Shown here one piece after another: positions 10,292 through 20,270 of a stretch of DNA of 64,000 bases (positions are counted from its first letter, which is position 1; the number at the start of each line of letters is the position of its first letter). Origin of the DNA: Picochlorum sp. 'celeri' (lineage: Eukaryota; Chlorophyta; Trebouxiophyceae); assembly GCA_010909725.1 (NCBI GenBank), contig JAACMV010000023.1, positions 620,001 through 684,000 of the forward strand, read 5' to 3'. A model generated the notes under the pieces. It saw only the letters and a program-made list of their open reading frames with translations, was not told where the DNA came from and searched no databases. A program made the position numbers and the translations under genes.

Positions 10292-10527
10292 CAAGCACGA
10301 TAGATATGGACACACACAGAGCCCCTTCTTCCTTTTAATTTAGTACTATTTTATATATATGTGTGTGAGTTCAATCGTCGTCTTTTCAGTGACATCAGAG
10401 ACAAGTGTCCCGAAATACTTTGGTATGCTAGAGGCATGTCCATCACAAAATCCGATACACGTGTCACACAGAGACAGGGAGATGTATCATTAAATCTAAA
10501 TAGATACTCATATAGTGGATAATCACG

Positions 10528-10988
10528 ATGGCGATGATGACAATGGCACGATCGTGTTCAAGAATCAGCCTGGTGGGAATGCATTCCAAGACCAGAGTTG
10601 GGTCACGCCGTGTCGGTGTGCAACACCATGGATGGTATCGTGTGCCATCAGAGCGTGTCTTGGTGACGCATGCTCTCGGAGGTGAGGAATGGCTCACTGT
10701 TTGATTCTTTCATTCATTTCTTGTTGCTTGTGACCAATGCCTCTTCACACACGTGTCACTCATCTGTATCTTCCATGTGCTTCAGATTCAAAGAATAAGG
10801 ATTCATCAAAGAGTGGATTGAAGAGAGAGGATGAGCCAGAGGAGTATTGGTCTTCTGAAAGGGAGAGGAAGGGTGAGAGTCCTTTCAAGGATCCTTTGGC
10901 CATTATTGGGATTGTGTCTATTTTGTTTCCATTCATCTTTTTGATCATTGCGAGTTCTGTGGGGCTCGTGGATCTGTCTCCAAGGTAA
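10528..10988 (+). CDS. Small single-pass membrane protein, probably plastid-targeted
   Basis: Two exons, 10528-10681 and 10786-10988, joined in phase over a 104-nt intron (GTGAGG donor, TTCAG acceptor), giving 118 residues. The first exon is a typical transit-peptide composition (MAMMTMARSCSRISLVGMH...; rich in Ser, Arg, Val, no acidic residues in the first 40). The second exon has a charged linker with EEYWSSERERKGE and ends in a single hydrophobic helix, DPLAIIGIVSILFPFIFLII. I do not recognise the family. A GTAATG at the stop codon resembles a weak donor, so the C-terminus may continue. Convergent with the CCCH gene downstream and divergent from uL30. Confidence 0.65.
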
Positions 10989-11117
10989 TGCCATCTTGTT
11001 TGTTTGCTTCTTTGACTGATTGATGATGATGATGAAAGAAAACCCTGCATGGATCGAGCTACTTTATTTTAAATACAAACATAATAATTATAATAAATAT
11101 TTAACGGTGAATGACCA

Positions 11118-12266
11118 TTACTTCTCCACCAAATTCGAAAAGACTGGCAGTCTCCTGGCACCCTGTGCACTGGCCTGTTGTGGGTGCATGTGTGGGGATG
11201 TTGGCATGGACCCAGCCTCGTTGGGTGATCCTGATACGAGGCTTGTGCTTCGGGGAAGGATGCCAGTTGGAAGACTCCCGTGTCCAGATATACTATCTCC
11301 TGAAAATCTGGGTTGGAGTGCATCAGTGCTTCCCATCAATTGTTGGTTTCCAAGTTGAAATGGACCCTCATCATCATTGCAATGCAGCACATCGAGTGCT
11401 GCTGTCAGAGCCGTCTCATATTCATTGTGTTGTACGAGAGAGGGAGGCGATTCCTGCGGAAAGGATGCTCCTCCTCCTCGAGATGCAACTGTTGCATAGT
11501 CTGGCCCTCCCATGAGAGAGTTTGATGATCCGCTCAACTGGCTACTTGCAGCTGATCCAACTGGATGTGCTCTCTGTGCCATTTTCTTCGAGGCACCTCT
11601 GGCAACATTTGCAAAGGATGCTGGATTGTTATCCAGCCCTCCTCCTGGTATCATCTGAGGCTTGCTGTCAAGCATCACCTGCGGCTCTTGGGGCATACTT
11701 GGTGTCGCCTTTGCTGTTCTCAATTGGGCCAAGGCAGTGCTCTGGTGAATAAACCTGCATCGAGTCCCATAGGGACAGGTGCCAGTCGTTGCAAAAGTTC
11801 TACAAACTTCAGTCTTGTACTTTGGATGCCTCTGCACCGGCCTTAGTTCCTCCAAGCTATGAGCAAACTGACATTTCGTTCCATACCGGCATGTCCCAAA
11901 CTCCTCCCACGACCGACACAGCTCCGTCTACAACAACAAACCCCAGCAAGGTCACACCAGTTCTACCCAGGTCTCCCACCCCGTGGTCTCCACCGAATCT
12001 ATTGAATAAAAAATGACAATACTATCATTGATACGCACCTTGTACAGAGGATTTTGAGACGCAGAGCTCTGTTGAGCGCCCCCACTGCCCTGTCTATGTT
12101 GACTCATACCGGTCTGCGTCGAATCCTCCTCTTCACTATTGTTCTCCAAAAGCGACTGTTGAATTTTATTCTTGTCTTGATACCGCAATGCAAGCTCACC
12201 TTGGGGCACGAAATCCCTCGGAGGTGGTACGAGTTTAGTACCCGAACTCGGCTGTTGCTGCGTCAT
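11118..12266 (-). CDS. Tandem CCCH zinc-finger protein, TTP/ZFP36 type
   Basis: Two exons, 12266-12039 and 11927-11118, joined in phase over a 110-nt intron (GTGCGT donor, GTTGTAG acceptor), 345 residues. Tristetraprolin-type proteins bind AU-rich elements in mRNA 3' UTRs and trigger decay. Two fingers lie just after the splice join: [20 protein letters not shown] and [20 protein letters not shown], both C-x8-C-x5-C-x3-H. They are 18 residues apart, with the [10 protein letters not shown] lead-in typical of TTP. The intron separates a Gln/Ser-rich N-terminal region from the fingers. The C-terminal 200 residues are Ser/Gly/Pro-rich and presumably disordered. The first in-frame ATG is 12266; the frame runs open further upstream without ATG. 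Confidence 0.9.
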
Positions 12267-12680
12267 CGTCTGTTTCAATGTAAATATCGTATTCACTAAT
12301 CCAAATAAATTACAATCATCCGCGTTGCCAACGGAGTCACGGGCTTTCGCTCGTCCTCTCTCCAACCATGGCTGGGGATTCCTTTCCAACAACTCGTATC
12401 GACCACAACTCTGTTGTATGCGTCTTTATGGGATCAAATGATGTTTTATAAATAAATATAAGAGTATTGGAGGGAGGATGGAAGGTATCTGTGGATGGTA
12501 TACTTTTGCCCAATCTCATCACAATGTGTTATGAGTGTGCAGACAGCAATCATTGAATGCCACCATTTGTTGTTGGGATAGCCTTCTTTATCATCATGCA
12601 GGATACGTGTACGAGAGAGATTACCATGGCAAAGCGCGTTTTTACATCAAATGGCAAAACGTATAGATGCCTCATCAGAT
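12267..12680. other. Gap between two minus-strand genes
   Basis: 414 bp between the end of the PT-repeat gene and the start of the CCCH gene; probably 3' UTR plus the CCCH promoter. Small open frames only. Confidence 0.5.
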
Positions 12681-14940
12681 CTATGGAGTGGATGCTGAAA
12701 TCTCATGTGGGGGACCTGAATGCTTTCTTGTCTGTGGTACCTGGGCTCTCTTCTTGTTCTGGAACCATTTCAGTGTTCCATACGCAACAAGCATGAACAC
12801 TGGGATACCAAGGCCTAGTCCGAGTCCCTGTACAACATATACATGTATACGAGTGAATGAAGGTGAATGTAGAATGAGGAATGGAGAGAGATTCGTACCA
12901 AGGATAATGCAATGGATGAGTCTGTCTGTTGGTCTGGTGATGGTGATGGTGGGGCTGATGGATCTTGGATGCTACCTTCTGGCAGAGACGTCTCTTCCAG
13001 TGATTGGATCATGTTATCAATCGTCGTGGATGATGTATACATTTCAGTCGTCATGGTACCATTGACCAGCTTTTGGATGGAGGGAATGATGTCTCTTTGA
13101 ACAACGATGGACGATCTGAATACATCATCAATTGTGGATGTCTGTTCTTCTGAAAGTTCTTGGAATGTTCTGATTGAGGATATGATGGCCTGCGTGAATA
13201 TCATACACGTGTAATTAACAGGTATGCTGTCGCATATCAATGAAGAGTCAACGTACAGTTTGGATTGATTGATCCAGCTCTTGGATATCAGTTTCTGTAA
13301 TGTCCGAACTATTTGAAATGAATTCAAAAAAGCTTACATCTGGTGTGAGCACGTTTGTTGTCTTCAGTGTTCTAGCCCTGAATGATGATGTCGTTGCAGG
13401 AGAGATTACTGATGCCAAGGCCTTGAAGCATGCCCTGGCAACCTTTTGAAACACAGCATCATTGCGACTGATGGCTTGGGAAATTTGAGACTGGAAATAC
13501 GTTCAGAATGGGGTGTTAGTCATTGTCGATTGTTTGTATATTGACAGGATATACGTACCACGAGACTTTTCACTTGGACTTCCTTCTTCATGATTGTCAG
13601 GCAGGTGGAATTACCATCAAGAGCACACTGCATTGAATCCAGTTCCGTTGAATTGGTGAAATACAACTCTATCATATTGAAAGCAACATACCCTAAGAAT
13701 ATCAATAGATCCGAAATTGTAGCCTGTTGGAATGGATAATGCAGTACTGATGTCATCTGAGGTGATGCCCTGCATGGCTGCCAAAGTTGACAACGGCGAC
13801 ACAGCAATGATGGAATTTGAGCTGCACGTAGTAGGAGAAGCAGCAGATAGAGGAAGTCGCTCAGGCAATAATGTTGCCATGTCATGGCAGGTGCTTGACT
13901 CGGGGGACACTTGATTGACCATGGAAGCAGCTGCTGGCTCAAGTCTGATCATTTGTCCGGACAGATCCAGGGATGGTGCAGCGAACGAAAATGTCCCATT
14001 GGATATGAGATCAAATGGCTCATTTGCATCTCGTACGACATCCAAGTCCATATCAAGGTAAATGTTGCAGCTACTCAAGTACCCAACATAAGCAACTCCT
14101 GTATGGGTAATCATATTATGCATGAGATTCATGGGTATCATTATTTCTCAGGCAGGGGAGATCAATCATGTGATGTTCGTACCTGAGCATGGATCATTTC
14201 CAGCACCACCTTCAACTGGAGGACTTGAATTCCCTGTCTCAGGAGCGGGTGCAGGCTGTGGGGTTAGAGTGGTGTCTGGTCCTGGCTCTGGAGTTGGTGC
14301 TGGATTTGGCTGACCTGCTGCTGGTTGGGATGCTGGGATTGGTGCTGGATTTGGCCCACTTGCTGCTGGTTGGGGTGCTGGTGTTGGAGCTGGATTTGGC
14401 TCACTTGCTGGGATTGGTGTTGGTGTTGGTGTTGGTGTTGGTGTTGGTGTTGGTGTTGGTGTTGGTGTTGGTGTTGGTGTTGGTGTTGGTGTTGGTGTTG
14501 GTGTTGGTGTTGGTGTTGGTGTTGGTGTTGGTGTTGGTGTTGGTGTTGGTGTTGGTGTTGGTGTTGGTGTTGGTGTTGGTGTTGGTGTTGGTGTTGGTGT
14601 TGGTGTTGGTGTTGGTGCTGGTGTTGGCTCAACGCTTGCTGGTGTTGGAGCTGGTGTTGGCTCACTTGCTGCTGGTTGGGGTGCTGGATTTGGCCCACTT
14701 GCTGGTGTTGGAGCTGGTGTAGGTTCGCTTATTGGTGCTGGGATTGGTTCACCTGCTGCTGGTGTTGGAGCTTCAGATATCTGACCACGAACAGGCACTA
14801 CAGGGACTGGCAGCACCTCAGAGCGTTTTCTTCGAAGAACCAAAAAGTCTAATCATAGACATACCTGATGAAAGGCTGATCAAACAGCAAACTAGGATCA
14901 CCTTCCATTGTCGGAACCCACAGGGATTTTGAATCACCAT
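12681..14940 (-). CDS. Secreted or type I membrane protein with long Pro-Thr repeat domain
   Basis: Seven exons join in phase: 14940-14865, 14806-14183, 14098-13692, 13627-13559, 13490-13257, 13189-12899, 12827-12681 (615 residues; introns 58-84 nt). Exon 1 gives a signal peptide with core [12 protein letters not shown]. Exon 2 is a Pro/Thr/Ala/Glu domain containing about 66 residues of pure PT, encoded by 33 perfect hexamers; such tracts are usually heavily O-glycosylated wall or sheath regions. Exons 3-6 form a Ser/Thr/Ile-rich ectodomain with NST/NGT sites and the stretch [15 protein letters not shown], which resembles the TPLTTL motif of bacterial surface proteins. Exon 7 supplies a transmembrane helix ([15 protein letters not shown]) followed by a basic tail, WFQNKKR. 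Likely a glycosylated surface protein; no known full-length family. Confidence 0.72.
14416..14613. repeat. Perfect hexanucleotide array, 33 copies of GGTGTT
   Basis: Thirty-three uninterrupted GGTGTT units (198 bp), flanked by one-base variants such as GGTGCT and GGATTG. On the minus strand they read CCA-ACA and encode Pro-Thr within the surface protein. The codons are identical throughout, which points to recent slippage expansion. Confidence 0.97.
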
Positions 14941-15144
14941 TTTCAAGACTAGCTCACTGATGGGCAATCAATGCGATAATACATCAAAGAAAAAGTAATA
15001 AAGTGATCGGATTCTTTTTACAAGATATGTTCACAAACATGTCTGCTCTTAATCCTCAACATCAAAGTACATTGGTAATGTCACCTAGAAATTGTCTGAA
15101 TCAACCCTCTTTGACCAACCCATCGCATGACGTGGTTTGACTTG

Positions 15145-16668
15145 TCAATGGATCAGCATTTTGGAGAGAACAGACTCAACTAAGTCATGTGTAGAATTAG
15201 AAAATTTGCGTGCAAGAAGTGGGCATACTGAACCGAGTGGAACATACGACGGAGTGGGGTTCTGGTTAAGACTGCTGCATAGTGCAACAGTCTTACTCTT
15301 CTTTGAACCAACTACTTTAGAAATATTTCTGAATTGTTCACCGACCGTCATCTGTATCATACTAGATCTCTCACAAGATTCTATTTCAGGATGTCGAAGC
15401 TTTATAAAAAGATCTGTGCTGATATCTGCTGGTTTATATTCATACGGGTGAGGGTCTGTCGCCTTGACTCTAGACCAATCCCTGTCCGTTAATTCTCCTC
15501 TGCAGTCCGTCTCGTTATCCAAGCCTTGTATAGCAAGCAGTGTCGGAATATAATGCTCGTCGCTGTAACATACTCGAAAGTCACACCAGTCATCATCCCA
15601 TCGTGGTCTGCAGAGATGTCTAAAAATATCATCAATTTTCCTATCATCTAGCACAATACGGGCATGCCCCCGCGTAAGGGCAATCCATTGCCAGCTTTTT
15701 CTCCATATGGTTTCTGTAATGCCTGCTTCAATAAGATCCTGACGGAGCCTGTAGCTATTTGTGTCCCATCTTGCAGTGGTGTTGCACGCATTTATCCTGC
15801 TTTGGCTCTCAGAGACAAGCTGCTTGTAAAATACCAAGGGCCCATACAATGGAACGTCTGAATCAGATATAAGGACGAGCTTAGAGACGAGCGGGTTTGT
15901 CAAACCCGCGGCGAAAAGAACTCGAGTAGCATCAATCAGTGAGTGACCTCCCCACGTCGCCTCCACTCTATACCGCTCAGGGATCAGGCTCTGTTTGAAA
16001 ATGGATCTCTCAAAGATATCATCATCCATACCCTTTGGAAGATGAACCCACACATCAAATCCGTGTTGAAGACCAATCACATCATCCTGTGATGCATCAT
16101 CATGGGCGCATGCCTTGACAAGTACCTCCCTTGCAACAAGATCTCCTCTACTGTTGCCCTCACATCTTCCTAGTACACTTTCCGAGACTGGTATTCTATC
16201 TCTCATCATTTGAAACCATTGATACCATATCTTCTCATTGGGCAACTGCCCATGCACCAGAAAAAGCAGCGCTATCTGAGGAAACCCAAGTAATCTAGCA
16301 CATTCATTGTCGCGTCGACGCAACTCATTGACACCCAAAAACTGTGGCTGATAAGGCTCAAACGGTCTACTGAATCCTTCAGAATCTGCTCGAGACTTTC
16401 TACTTGAACGATGCCATCTACATGTCAGAACATGATGCAACCGAAAACTACTCCACACAACCATTCCAACACCGCCGAGAAGAACCACAAGCAATACCCT
16501 CTGTACGCTACCACGCTTCCAAAACGGACGATTATCATCTCGATGGTGATGAAAATGGTGATGTTTACCAAACGAAGGAGAATGCTGACCCAGCGGAGAT
16601 CCTATATGAATAGATCGATGAGCCGGGGACTCATCATAGGCATGCTGATGCCGTTTCACAACTACCAT
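15145..16668 (-). CDS. Type II membrane glycosyltransferase, core-2/I-branching (GT14) type
   Basis: Single coding exon, 507 residues. GT14/DUF266-type enzymes act in the Golgi, adding branch sugars to glycans or wall polymers. A His/Arg-rich cytoplasmic tail (1-55) is followed by a signal anchor, VQRVLLVVLLGGVGMVVW (about 56-73). The lumenal part has the family blocks: ALLFLVHGQLP, then VEATWGGHSLIDATRVLF, KLVLISDSDVPLYG, a SWQWIALTRGHARIV segment, and CYSDEHYIPTLLAI followed by a DWS and HPYEY stretch. The frame opens with TTG; the first ATG is at 16668. That start lies only 4 bp after the stop of the thioredoxin-like gene on the same strand, and it is needed to include the signal anchor, so the two may share a transcript. 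Confidence 0.85.
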   Translation of the reverse strand: MVVVKRHQHAYDESPAHRSIHIGSPLGQHSPSFGKHHHFHHHRDDNRPFWKRGSVQRVLLVVLLGGVGMVVWSSFRLHHVLTCRWHRSSRKSRADSEGFSRPFEPYQPQFLGVNELRRRDNECARLLGFPQIALLFLVHGQLPNEKIWYQWFQMMRDRIPVSESVLGRCEGNSRGDLVAREVLVKACAHDDASQDDVIGLQHGFDVWVHLPKGMDDDIFERSIFKQSLIPERYRVEATWGGHSLIDATRVLFAAGLTNPLVSKLVLISDSDVPLYGPLVFYKQLVSESQSRINACNTTARWDTNSYRLRQDLIEAGITETIWRKSWQWIALTRGHARIVLDDRKIDDIFRHLCRPRWDDDWCDFRVCYSDEHYIPTLLAIQGLDNETDCRGELTDRDWSRVKATDPHPYEYKPADISTDLFIKLRHPEIESCERSSMIQMTVGEQFRNISKVVGSKKSKTVALCSSLNQNPTPSYVPLGSVCPLLARKFSNSTHDLVESVLSKMLIH

Positions 16669-16672
16669 GCTG

Positions 16673-17144
16673 CTACACAATCTTCCTCTTCTCTGTTATC
16701 AGCGCATGCAAAGCATTACGCATGAAATCGGCATTTATTGGATCCTCAGTTTTCCCGATCGCTCTCCCTCGACTATTCAGCAAAACAAAACAAGGAACCT
16801 TTTCAATGTTGTACTGAATCAACTCTGGAGCCCAATCGTCCCTGTTCAAAGAATCTATTTCAACCACCTTCAAGTCCTCTCTTTCCTTCTTCACCTACAA
16901 GAGTATGTATAATTCATCAAGGAACGTATACGACCGCAGTCACGGTAAAAAAAAACAACCAGCATACTAGAGCACCCACCTTGTCCAGTTCCCCTCTCAA
17001 AGACGTACACAGGCTGCAATACGGAGACAAGAACGACAGCAGCACACAATCTTTCGAATTCAACGTATATAATTTCTCAGCATAGTCGATGGGCGTATCG
17101 AATCCTTTCCGACTGGTCAATTGAGACGAGTGACTTTGCCCCAT
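16673..17144 (-). CDS. Thioredoxin-fold protein with CSLC motif, N-myristoylation consensus
   Basis: Two exons, 17144-16980 and 16894-16673, joined in phase over an 85-nt intron (GTGGGT donor, TTGTAG acceptor), 128 residues. The fold is thioredoxin: VLLSFLSPYCSLCTSLRGEL gives beta-strand plus a CxxC active site in which the usual CGPC is CSLC. Exon 2 has VKKEREDLKVVEIDS and the cis-proline block YNIEKVPCFVLLNSRG. The first ATG of the frame starts MGQSHSSQ, which fits the N-myristoylation rule (Gly2, Ser6); some plant h-type thioredoxins are myristoylated. A short out-of-frame upstream ATG lies 5 nt before it. Function is unknown; a membrane-tethered reductase or redox sensor is likely. RFC lies divergently, 365 bp away. 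Confidence 0.72.
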
Positions 17145-17509
17145 GGCATGGCCATATCCGTCCCTGGTTCTCACTCTGATTCAATACGTAACGCTCTGCA
17201 AAACAAAATCGAATATAAAAGACTATGCGTAGTATGCAGAAGAGAAAACGGATGTCCGAATCATCACGATGAAAGACTGGCCAGTTTTCCACATATTTGG
17301 TTTCAGCAAATACTGCATCTGCTTCTTGCTCGAGATTGTCTCACAAAATCGATGATATGCTCATATCGCGACATAAATCGCTATATAAATATCTAATATT
17401 AGGATTTAATGACCAATAGACTGTTGTGTCGAGCGAGACGAATTTGAACATTTTCAAAACGCCTGTACCGACATTCCACTTTTTTCATTCATATACCAAC
17501 ATCTACAGC
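17145..17509. other. Divergent promoter region
   Basis: 365 bp between the thioredoxin-like start (minus) and the RFC start (plus). AT-rich towards the RFC side. No further gene seen. Confidence 0.5.
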
Positions 17510-18685
17510 ATGACAAGTATGGATACTGGGAGTGCTTCTAAAATACGAGCAGAGGTTCCCTGGAGTGAGAAATATAGGCCACAAACGTTGGAACAAGTAT
17601 CTGCTCACAAGGATATTATTGATACCAGTGCGTCGCCATGGATGGTCTTATGCATGACTCTACTTCTTATACATATTGATTGTTTCGTTTTGTGCAGTTG
17701 GCAAGTTGCTGAGCGAGGATCAGTTGCCTCATATGCTCTTTTATGGCCCACCTGGAACAGGCAAGACATCGACAGCACTTGCCCTCGCCAAGCACATGTA
17801 TGGGAAATCGATCGAGGCAATGACACTGGAATTGAACGCATCTGATGATAGAGGTATCAATATCGTCAGAAACGAGATTCAGGATTTTGCAAGCACAAGA
17901 ACCATGATGAGCAACAAATTCAAATTCATTATTTTGGACGAGTGTGATGCCATGACAAAGGATGCGCAAATGGCGTTGAGAAGGGTGATGGAGAAATATG
18001 TGAAAAATGCAAGATTCTGTCTGATTTGCAATTACGTGAGTAAAATTATTCCAGCCTTGCAGTCTCGATGCACCAGGTTTAGATTTCAGCCACTTCCAGA
18101 AGAATTTGTAAAGGCTCGCCTGGAATATATTTGTGATGAAGAGCACATAGAAAAGGATGAAAGCGGTGTTGATGCCGTGATGCGACTCGGGTGTGGCGAC
18201 ATGCGACGGGCCTTGAATTTACTGCAGTCAACATGCATGTCAGCAGGACGGGTGTCTCAGGATGCTGCATATCAATGTGCTGGAAAGCCTCTCCCATCAG
18301 ATATTGATGCTATCGCAACATGCTTATTCAACGAGTCCCTCAAGGACTCATTTACAAGTACGATTTATATATTTTCTGTCCTTGTTTTTTCCACTCGCAG
18401 TATGCTATGATTGATGTATATATAACAAACACACATGCCATATATGATGCAGAGATTTCTAGTCTTCAAAAGGAGAAAGGCATCGCCCTCGTAGACATTC
18501 TGTATGAGATCCATCCCTACATTTTCAGAGTATCCATGCCAGCGAAAGCACGGATCAATCTCGTCAGCAAGCTGGCAGATGCCGAGTATCGACTCGCCTT
18601 TGGAACCAGCGATCAACTGCAACTGGGATCTGTCTGCGGTGCATTTGCAGAAGCAAGAGAATCCATCGTGGCTGCAGCTGTCTGA
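17510..18685 (+). CDS. Replication factor C small subunit (yeast Rfc3 / human RFC5 type)
   Basis: Three exons, 17510-17627, 17698-17 (to 18357) and 18453-18685, joined in phase over 70- and 95-nt introns; 336 residues, the usual size. RFC loads PCNA onto primed DNA. AAA+ motifs: VPWSEKYRPQTLEQV (box II), LFYGPPGTGKTSTALALA (Walker A), LELNASDDRGINIVRNEI, FIILDECDAMTKDAQMALRR (Walker B, DECD), FCLICNYVSKIIPALQSRCT (sensor 1 and SRC arginine finger) and GCGDMRRALNLLQS (sensor 2). The phrase CLICNYVSKIIPALQSRCTR marks the Rfc3/RFC5 branch. First ATG in frame is 17510. A TGTAA motif follows the stop (about 18701), and the next gene starts only 59 bp downstream on the same strand. Confidence 0.95.
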
Positions 18686-18744
18686 TATCAATTCTTTTGT
18701 GTAATATATTGATCACATGTGAATATCACTCGGTCTAAAGGACA

Positions 18745-19848
18745 ATGAATACATTGAGTGCGGCGTTATTCCTACTCCTCCCTCTCCTTGTTTGTTTTCA
18801 AGAGGTTTGCAGCGCTAGAGACACTGTCGGAGCCCATTCTTGGAAGAAGGATGTTTTATTCAAGTTAAAGAATCAAGATTATGAGAATGTGGCACCATTG
18901 ATCGGTGTGCTCGCGCAGCCTCACCCTACCAAGGATTCAAAGGTTGGTGCGCATCAGTCCATTTCTGGTCCATTAGTGCAATGGATTGAGTCGGCTGGAG
19001 GCCGTGTTGTACCTATTCGATACGATTCTACAAAAGAAGAGGTGGAAGAGCTCTTTGAGACCTTGAATGGTCTGGTCTTTCCTGGTGGCTCTGGGACCCT
19101 GTGGTATGGCCATGCGTTTTTTGATACAGCGGCGCATTTGTGGAGTTTGGCCAAGGATGCGAATCGAAACGGGGAACTGTTTCCTGTATTCGGCATTTGT
19201 TTGGGTTTTGAGACGATACACATCTTGGTAGCGAACCGTACGAGTGAAGAAATCCTAGTCCCAGCAGCAGGTCAAGAGAGCGTGGCAAACACGCTGGAAT
19301 TGATGGATGGAGCAAAGGATAGCGTATTCTTTAGCAACTGGAAGAATGATCTCATCTTGGGAGCTGCGGATCCGAGAAGAAAACCGACATTTAATGCCCA
19401 TGAGTGGGCTGTTCCATTATCAGTGTACAAGGATCACGCAGCGTTGGATGATGAGCTTGAAATTCTGTCCACCTCCACGGATACTGATGGGCATGAATAT
19501 GTCTCTACTGTAGAGGGAAGACATATGCCCATCTTTGCCACGCAGTGGCATCCAGAGAAGACACCGTATGAATTCTCAGACAAGACAATACCTCATACAA
19601 GAACAGCAATTGATGCAGCATATGCATCTGCACAAATTTTTGTTGAAACGGCAAAGCTGAACCCAGAAAAGATACCATACAAGGATCAAGTCAAGTTGGT
19701 GATACAGAATTACGAGCAAGTCTTCATCGCCTCCGATCCCGAAGAGGTGAAAAGCAGGGACCCCTTGCCAGACACTGTGTGGATGATCCCTGACTCTGCT
19801 GGCCCCTTAGACTCAACAGTCTCTGATCAGCAGTATCAAGAGCATTAA
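18745..19848 (+). CDS. Gamma-glutamyl hydrolase (folate polyglutamate hydrolase)
   Basis: Single exon, 367 residues. The enzyme trims polyglutamate tails from folates in vacuole or secreted space. A signal peptide is clear (TLSAALFLLLPLLVCFQEVCSA). The class I glutamine amidotransferase fold follows: PLIGVLAQP at about 51, VPIRYDS, LNGLVFPGGSGTL, the nucleophile elbow VFGICLGFETIH with the catalytic Cys near residue 153, and PIFATQWHPEKTPYEF with the catalytic His and adjacent Glu. The length exceeds that of human GGH (318) mainly by an acidic C-terminal tail. The ATG at 18745 lies 59 bp after the RFC stop. No second gene is obvious immediately downstream. Confidence 0.93.
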   Translation: MNTLSAALFLLLPLLVCFQEVCSARDTVGAHSWKKDVLFKLKNQDYENVAPLIGVLAQPHPTKDSKVGAHQSISGPLVQWIESAGGRVVPIRYDSTKEEVEELFETLNGLVFPGGSGTLWYGHAFFDTAAHLWSLAKDANRNGELFPVFGICLGFETIHILVANRTSEEILVPAAGQESVANTLELMDGAKDSVFFSNWKNDLILGAADPRRKPTFNAHEWAVPLSVYKDHAALDDELEILSTSTDTDGHEYVSTVEGRHMPIFATQWHPEKTPYEFSDKTIPHTRTAIDAAYASAQIFVETAKLNPEKIPYKDQVKLVIQNYEQVFIASDPEEVKSRDPLPDTVWMIPDSAGPLDSTVSDQQYQEH

Positions 19849-20270
19849 TAAGATGTCTTTCGCCACTGTCTTTTTCTGTTTCTGTTTTGTAGTCGTAGTG
19901 TTGTTCGTCGTCGCATGCTTGTTTGCTTGCCTTTGTCCCCAATTGCAATGGAGAGAGCCTCTCGTAGCGCTACGCTCTTGGCTAGCTCTTAAGAGAGGTG
20001 TATGCTTTTCTGATCTGGGAGAAAATTCTCATGGTAGTCATCGTCACCAATTCCATAGCATGAATTCTGTTTTGATAGATATTTTGAATAACAAATAATA
20101 ATAAAAAAATCTGATAAAATCCCCTCTCATCGCAATCTTTGGCGGTTGCATGGAATTGCTCTCAACGAATTCCTCGTTGTAACGGTTTTACATGGGTACA
20201 ACCAGATACGCACCCATGAATAGGCGTATTTCATCTTATTAGTTATTAAGAATTGGTAATCAGTGGTATC
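19849..20270. other. Gap with a questionable small ORF
   Basis: 422 bp between the hydrolase stop and the kinase start. A plus-strand ORF with ATG at 19853, 4 nt after the stop, encodes 81 residues with a very hydrophobic Cys/Val/Phe start. It has no family resemblance and most likely lies in the 3' UTR. The right-hand part is AT-rich and should hold the kinase promoter. Confidence 0.4.

Noticed and set aside
13248..13338. Additional intron with GTAAGC donor at 13337 and ACAG acceptor
   Set aside because: The exon stays open straight through, and splicing here would put the next exon out of phase.
14189..14852. Long plus-strand and alternative-frame ORFs over the hexamer array (Leu-Val, Cys-Trp or Gln-His repeats)
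   Set aside because: A hexamer repeat is open in all frames; only the minus-strand Pro-Thr frame continues into exons with signal peptide and transmembrane helix.
19853..20098. 81-codon ORF starting 4 nt after the gamma-glutamyl hydrolase stop
   Set aside because: Hydrophobic Cys/Val/Phe start but no family resemblance, and it lies in a natural 3' UTR position. A dicistron cannot be excluded.
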